In this document: positions 59,109-64,000 of the stretch, in pieces
How the letters are laid out: every line of letters starts with the position of its first letter
Position numbering within the stretch: position 1 is the first letter of the stretch
Origin: Ascidia mentula
Taxonomy: Eukaryota; Chordata; Ascidiacea; Phlebobranchia; Ascidiidae
Length of the DNA: 64,000 nucleotides
Reading direction: 5' to 3'
Assembly: GCA_947561715.1 (NCBI GenBank)
Contig: OX387200.1
Span: forward strand, 22,012,501 to 22,076,500
Notes under the pieces: generated by a model
What the model saw: the letters and a program-made list of their open reading frames with translations, nothing else
Told to the model about the DNA's origin: nothing
Databases searched by the model: none
Position numbers and translations under genes: made by a program

Positions 59109-62100
59109 TCATTGTTATTTATTTGAAGAAGGCAATATTTGCAAATCACTTTTTCAGTTTTCGCAACAGATGGAAATTAAAAAAAAGGGTTTTCCATCGA
59201 CCAAAGTAATTTTCGTTGTTTCCGTCTGCCTTTGTGAAAGACTTTTCATAAAAAGTCAAAGCACAAAAATAATCATTGAAAGTCTACACAAGCGAAACTT
59301 CTCAAATGGCAATCACGTGTTGGTGGGCGTTTGTTGACGGACAAGTGAAATTTATTGTGCGTTTTAACGACACAATGGAGCTTTATGAGGTGACAGAGGG
59401 CGTTGCTTAAACACACAGGGGCAAGAGGTGCGACGGCTAAATTGCGCGATTGACATTAAACTATCGATCGAAGCTAAACAGCAGGGAATCCCTTACCAAA
59501 AAAAACCAGTAACTTTGAGCGGCTGTTTGCCCGAAAACCTTTTTCGTGTACTTCCATCGTGATCAATGCTTTACTTTTGCCTTTCCGGGAGTTGAATTCA
59601 TCTGCATCCAGTATTGATTGTACGAACGTGTTTCCCTTTCAGGTGAGTCGATCTGCCAACCGGTGGCCATTAAACTCTGACCCCCCTCCGGCCCCAGGTT
59701 TGATTATGACGCAATAACGCGTTTTCTTGTTAGTTGGGATCACCCCAAAGTGTGTAATGGGAACGGTAGTGAACAACTTAAAAGCAAGTTGGTTTACGAG
59801 AACCTTTAGCAACTGATATGTAAACAAACTTGAATGTGACTTTAAAATGGTTGGAGCGCACATAACTTTACTTGGGTGCGCATAACTTGAAGCAACAAGT
59901 TAATGCTTGGGTTTTTCTGTTTGAGATGCTTTTGGGAGTGTCCGTATGACCTTTAAGTGTCCCTGACGTTGGCACATATGTTACTATCTCTACCGCTCTC
60001 AGCGGTCGCACTGAGGGCCGCATTACGAACGAATGTGAACTCTTGACATTGCGAGACTTGCAATTATCTTCAAAATCCGAGCGCATTAGTCGGGATTGGC
60101 GCCCCACCTCATGATACATATGCGCACAGCCACTTTAAGAGGACGGTTGGCGGTTTTTCTTCCACCACCAGCAGACCTCCTCGCCGTGATGTCTCACGCT
60201 TTTTCTGGAGGAGAAGGTATTTGCATGATATTTATGCGGTCGCTTGTTTTTCGCGAAAATATTTTACACAACTCGAAGCGATTTGTTCTGCAACGAGTTT
60301 TAATTTGAAAAGTCGTTTTCCAGGTTCATGTGGTTTGATGAGGTAGGTTCTACCTCTCATCCACTTTAGTGAGTGCAACCTCCGACAGGCTGCAGTTTGT
60401 GTTGCCATGCATATTTCATGCTTTTTACCTTACAACATTTCGCCGTAAATCCAATGACCCTTGAAACCTTGCACCCCAGGAGTTGTATAGTTGTTATTTA
60501 AAGAATTGTGTTGGGTTTACAAACTGTATGTTGTTTTCTGAAAAAAAAATGCAGTTGTATCCTGACTTTCTTCCGAGGTAAAAAGTAAGGTAGAATTGTT
60601 TCAAAGAAGAAAGATGTTTGTGACCTTGAGGTTAAGTTCGAACCATGCTCGTGTTTCTAAGCCACCGATCAATGGAATTCAATAGCTAGCGGAAATAGCT
60701 GGCGTGGACCAGAGTTAGTCGCCTGTGGAATCTAAAAATCGCGGCTTTCCCGCCTCTGATGGCGACCGCAATACTTCAGTGATAGTCACGACTTGTTTTA
60801 AATGCGTGGGTTATATGAAGTGTTTTTGCCCGCCCACTTCTCTTGTTTTGCATCATGACTTGACATTTATGAACTGACAACTGGATTCGATTTCATGATC
60901 AAGCTGATGAAAAGAAAGAATAGAAATTTCGTGCAAAGATTCCACAATTACTCAAAGAACCTCCAAACACTAATGCCCAATTTCAGCTGCCACGTAGACA
61001 AAAATTGACACGCCTACAATAACGTACGGTATATCCAAGTAGCTATCAATGTAGTTTCCATTTCAGGCCTTGTGTTACACGACAAGCTTCAATCTAAATC
61101 CCACTCATAACCACTGGTGCTTTGTTTCTATCGGGAGTTTTCAGCATAAAAGTTGGATGTTTGTTTTGAAACTTTCACTACTAACAGATGCCTGACACCT
61201 ACAACAAACGTGAGTCATTCCTGATACGCAAAGTGCTGAAGGTAAAAAAGTTGACTTTCAACTCATGGGACGCCACGGCTAATAAGCGGTCGACTCTAAT
61301 CCCCACAGGAGAAAATCCTACTCCGTTATAACTTTTCCACATCGCTTATCGGTGATTGGTCCTCTCAAGATGTAGGCGATTGTGTCGTCACGACATTGTG
61401 ACATGACAGGCGTCTTGATCGAGCGTTCGTCGCTGATAAGACAATATTTGGTGCGGAAACATGGGAACAGTCACTCAATTTTCCTTGTTTTTTTATCGCG
61501 TTGAAGTTTATGTCAGACTTTTTAAATTCAGGCACTGAAATGTTTTTGCTTCTAATCAAATAACGAACCAAGTAGCAGAGCTTTAATTACATTTGATCCA
61601 AACATTTGATCAGTTCTAAAACTGAGCCTGAATTTAAATTGTTCCAATCCTGACAAAAAGTCCAGTTTCCAAGCACGGTTTCCGAACCACAACCTCAGGT
61701 AGAGAAGTCATAGATTTTTGAACATTTATCGCAGCCGTAAAACCTGCCTTCCTTTGGTCGCAACGAAACTTGTAAAATGGCGACATGCGAACTTTGTGGA
61801 ACCTCATTGAATTCGACGACGCGCAAATAGTTGAGAGGCCGCCGCTCGGCGAAGAATAAATAATCAATTTAGGAACACAGCGAGACCGTAACTCGCTGTA
61901 GACCTGATCGCAGTGCAGAGAATTCTGTTCAAACGATTTCACCTCCTTGTATCTCGGCATAACATCTCCTTTACTTTCTCGCAATCCTTCAAAGCTTTCC
62001 CGGCGTCTCAGTTTGTTGTGGGACTGCCATCTGACTCGCCATGTGTGTCACAGTTTCATGGTCATCTGTGTTGTGCCAACATCGTGCAGTGCCTTCAACC

Positions 62101-62626
62101 AAGGCCCACACAGGGAGACGTTTTTAAGTTAGAAGTCGGTCGGTCGCTTATAATAACGTCACCGAAGAGGGTATGCGATTCACGCTCGACAAAGTTTTGG
62201 TAAGTTGAGTCAGATACCACTTTAATTGCGAAACACGGTGCTTTTTGTTGATCTTTGCTCGGTAATTTGTGGTTTAAAGATTGAAACTCTACATTGAAAC
62301 CTATGTTTATTTTCTGTTAAAATGGTCTTACATAATGCAAACAAATTGGTGAAACATAATTTAAGATTTTAACTTATTCCAAAAAACTATTTCCCAGAGG
62401 TTAAAGGTAAATGAAAGTTTGTATACTTTGAATCTCCTCTCGTCTTTATGGCCAACTAAGACTCAGTAACAGATTTTGTAACAGTTCCTGCAAGAAATCC
62501 TAAGTCGTTTGTTTGACGTTGTTTATAATATATATATTTGCCTGTATTTACAATCGCTTATTCAAACAGAATCAGATGTGAAAGGGATTAATTTCGATCT
62601 TGAAAAAACATTGGAACGTTTCTCTG

Positions 62627-62634
62627 TGACGTCA
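62627..62634. promoter_or_regulatory. CRE palindrome TGACGTCA
   Basis: Fourth perfect site, context CTGTGACGTCATTTACG. Confidence 0.35.
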
Positions 62635-64000
62635 TTTACGATTGCATCGCGATCTTTCCATATTTGTAAAGTTGGAAAATCCGGAGTTCGTTTACGGTAC
62701 TGACTCGTTTAAGAATAGTGAACGTTTCGTTGATTCGGTGGAGTTCGCACTCTTGACCTTTAGTTGACCTCCGCTGTGAACCGCGTGTTTATCTTGTGAC
62801 CGGTTTTGAGAGGCGTGAAGTTGTTTTTCCCGCGCTAACTACCGTTGACGATACGAGATTCGAATTACAACATTCGGGTTATATTGTAATTTCATTGTGT
62901 TTTCGTGTTAAAACAATTTCCTTCATTTAAATTGAATTGTGTCGATAAACACAAGCAACTATAGGCGTACAAAGTGCAGATGGACAAATTTGTCGTTCAG
63001 TTTTTCAGGCGAAAATATTTTATATTTAATTTTTTTGTGAAAGCAATGTGTTGTGGATTTTTGTTTGTGTTTTAATCTGATGTTGGTAATGCTGAGAGCA
63101 AGGACTGCGAAAGTGATTAAATCAATTTAACCCACAGAAGTAACGACACACTGTTATGCTGTGCACGATCCGGTCAGTTCCACAGAAAAAAGAGACGCTT
63201 TCATTGGAGGCGTTGACGAGGGCTCACTCATCGAAGAAAGGAAAACACCGACAAAATAGTTTGTCCAGCGCTGCCGGCCTCAAGTGCTTGAGTACCATAG
63301 AAAACATAAGTAGCTTCGGCACCCTCTTGACACCTCCCAGTGGCCAATTGACCTAGCGATGATCTTTCGCAGCCTCTTGAGCTACCAAAGAAACAAGGGT
63401 TATATTGGATTAGCCCTTGTGACTTCTGCTGGCTGGCATATGTTCGTGGCAGGGAGACATCTACAGTGACCAGCCGGCCAGGCAATGACCAGACCATATG
63501 GGATTATTACGCGATAATCCCGGATTATGTGACATAATAAATGCGTTTCAAATCGTTTTGTGACGCAGTAAACTGACATGAGAAAGTCTTTTGGAGATAA
63601 AATCGATTAGGTTTACGACCCATAACATACTCCCACATTACAAAGTGATCTGAATTTAATTTTTTGTTCCATATTTTCTGACAAAAACAAACTTGCTTCA
63701 AAACTTTTTGGTGTTGGCCCGAGGTTAAAGCGATCTTTTTATTGTTGTTCGCTGGGTGACAAAAATAATAACTACACTGGACTTGTATTGAAAATATTAC
63801 CAGCAATTCGTTTCGAAGTGTCCGATGCCAGTTCGTGTTGTGTTCGAGTGTAAATAGTCTCAGCCCGGCTAACAATTATGCCTTCGTTAACCGCCTGGCA
63901 AATACAAAGTTGCTACACAAACGTCAGCAAAATGGCCGAAGTTCAAATTGTTTGTGTCATTTTCGCCACGTAATCCCCACCACCACCACAATATCCATTA

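Larger units (their letters stand above)
44200..64000. other. 20 kb without a recognisable gene
   Basis: Open frames are at most 120 codons, none resembles a family I know, and most lack paired splice sites. GC-richer patches with CpG occur near 47040-47120, 51440-51900 and 54780-55010. The last has YY1-like GCGCCATTTTG and, just after it, TAATATAAGC, so it could be a promoter. An 11-base C run lies at 57307-57317. In a compact genome such a gap suggests large introns, long regulatory sequence, or genes whose short exons I cannot see. Confidence 0.5.

Noticed and set aside
61634-61984. 116-codon minus-strand frame
   Set aside because: No known domain, no good splice context, and composition like the surrounding non-coding DNA.

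Overview
The window looks like a compact, AT-rich invertebrate chordate genome, most likely an ascidian of the Ciona type. The basis is many 50-60 base introns, phase 1-1 exon shuffling of CCP (sushi), trefoil and thrombospondin type 1 modules, short hAT-like MITEs, tRNA-derived SINEs and a Penelope-like retroelement. The genus is an inference; no database was searched. There is no prokaryotic, plasmid or CRISPR content.

Layout. At the left edge (1-382) lies what may be the C-terminal part of a minus-strand gene. At 1770-7049 a 15-exon plus-strand gene encodes an atlastin/GBP-class large GTPase of about 811 residues. It has a normal GTPase domain, four tandem copies of a two-exon helical module that resembles the atlastin middle domain, and a glycine-rich tail in place of the usual membrane hairpin. 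One A8 run puts the GTPase out of frame in this assembly.

From about 9.0 to 43.1 kb is a tandem family of secreted-protein genes, all on the plus strand and sharing related 5' flanks and first exons. Gene A (10056-14277) has 2 trefoil and 6 CCP domains. Gene B (16322-25446) has 2 trefoil and 18 CCP domains. Locus E (27191-31279) is a decayed CCP gene that lost its trefoil exons and took in a Penelope-like element. Gene C (34985-39190) has 2 trefoil and 6 CCP domains. Gene D (42015-42841) keeps the family promoter and signal-peptide exon but continues into two thrombospondin type 1 repeats. The family is expanding by whole-gene duplication, by two- and three-exon duplications, by a 241-base exon-plus-intron amplification, and by domain replacement. 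Secreted trefoil/CCP proteins next to a GBP-class GTPase would fit epithelial or haemocyte innate immunity, but that role is inference only.

Mobile DNA. Three hAT-like MITEs, a TA-flanked 978-base element with perfect 16-base ends, a palindromic Harbinger-like MITE, several tRNA-like SINEs, the Penelope-like element, and three hammerhead-ribozyme-like motifs were found. From about 44.2 kb to the end, 20 kb hold no gene I can recognise. Four perfect TGACGTCA sites, a 25-base inverted repeat and one possible exon stand out there.
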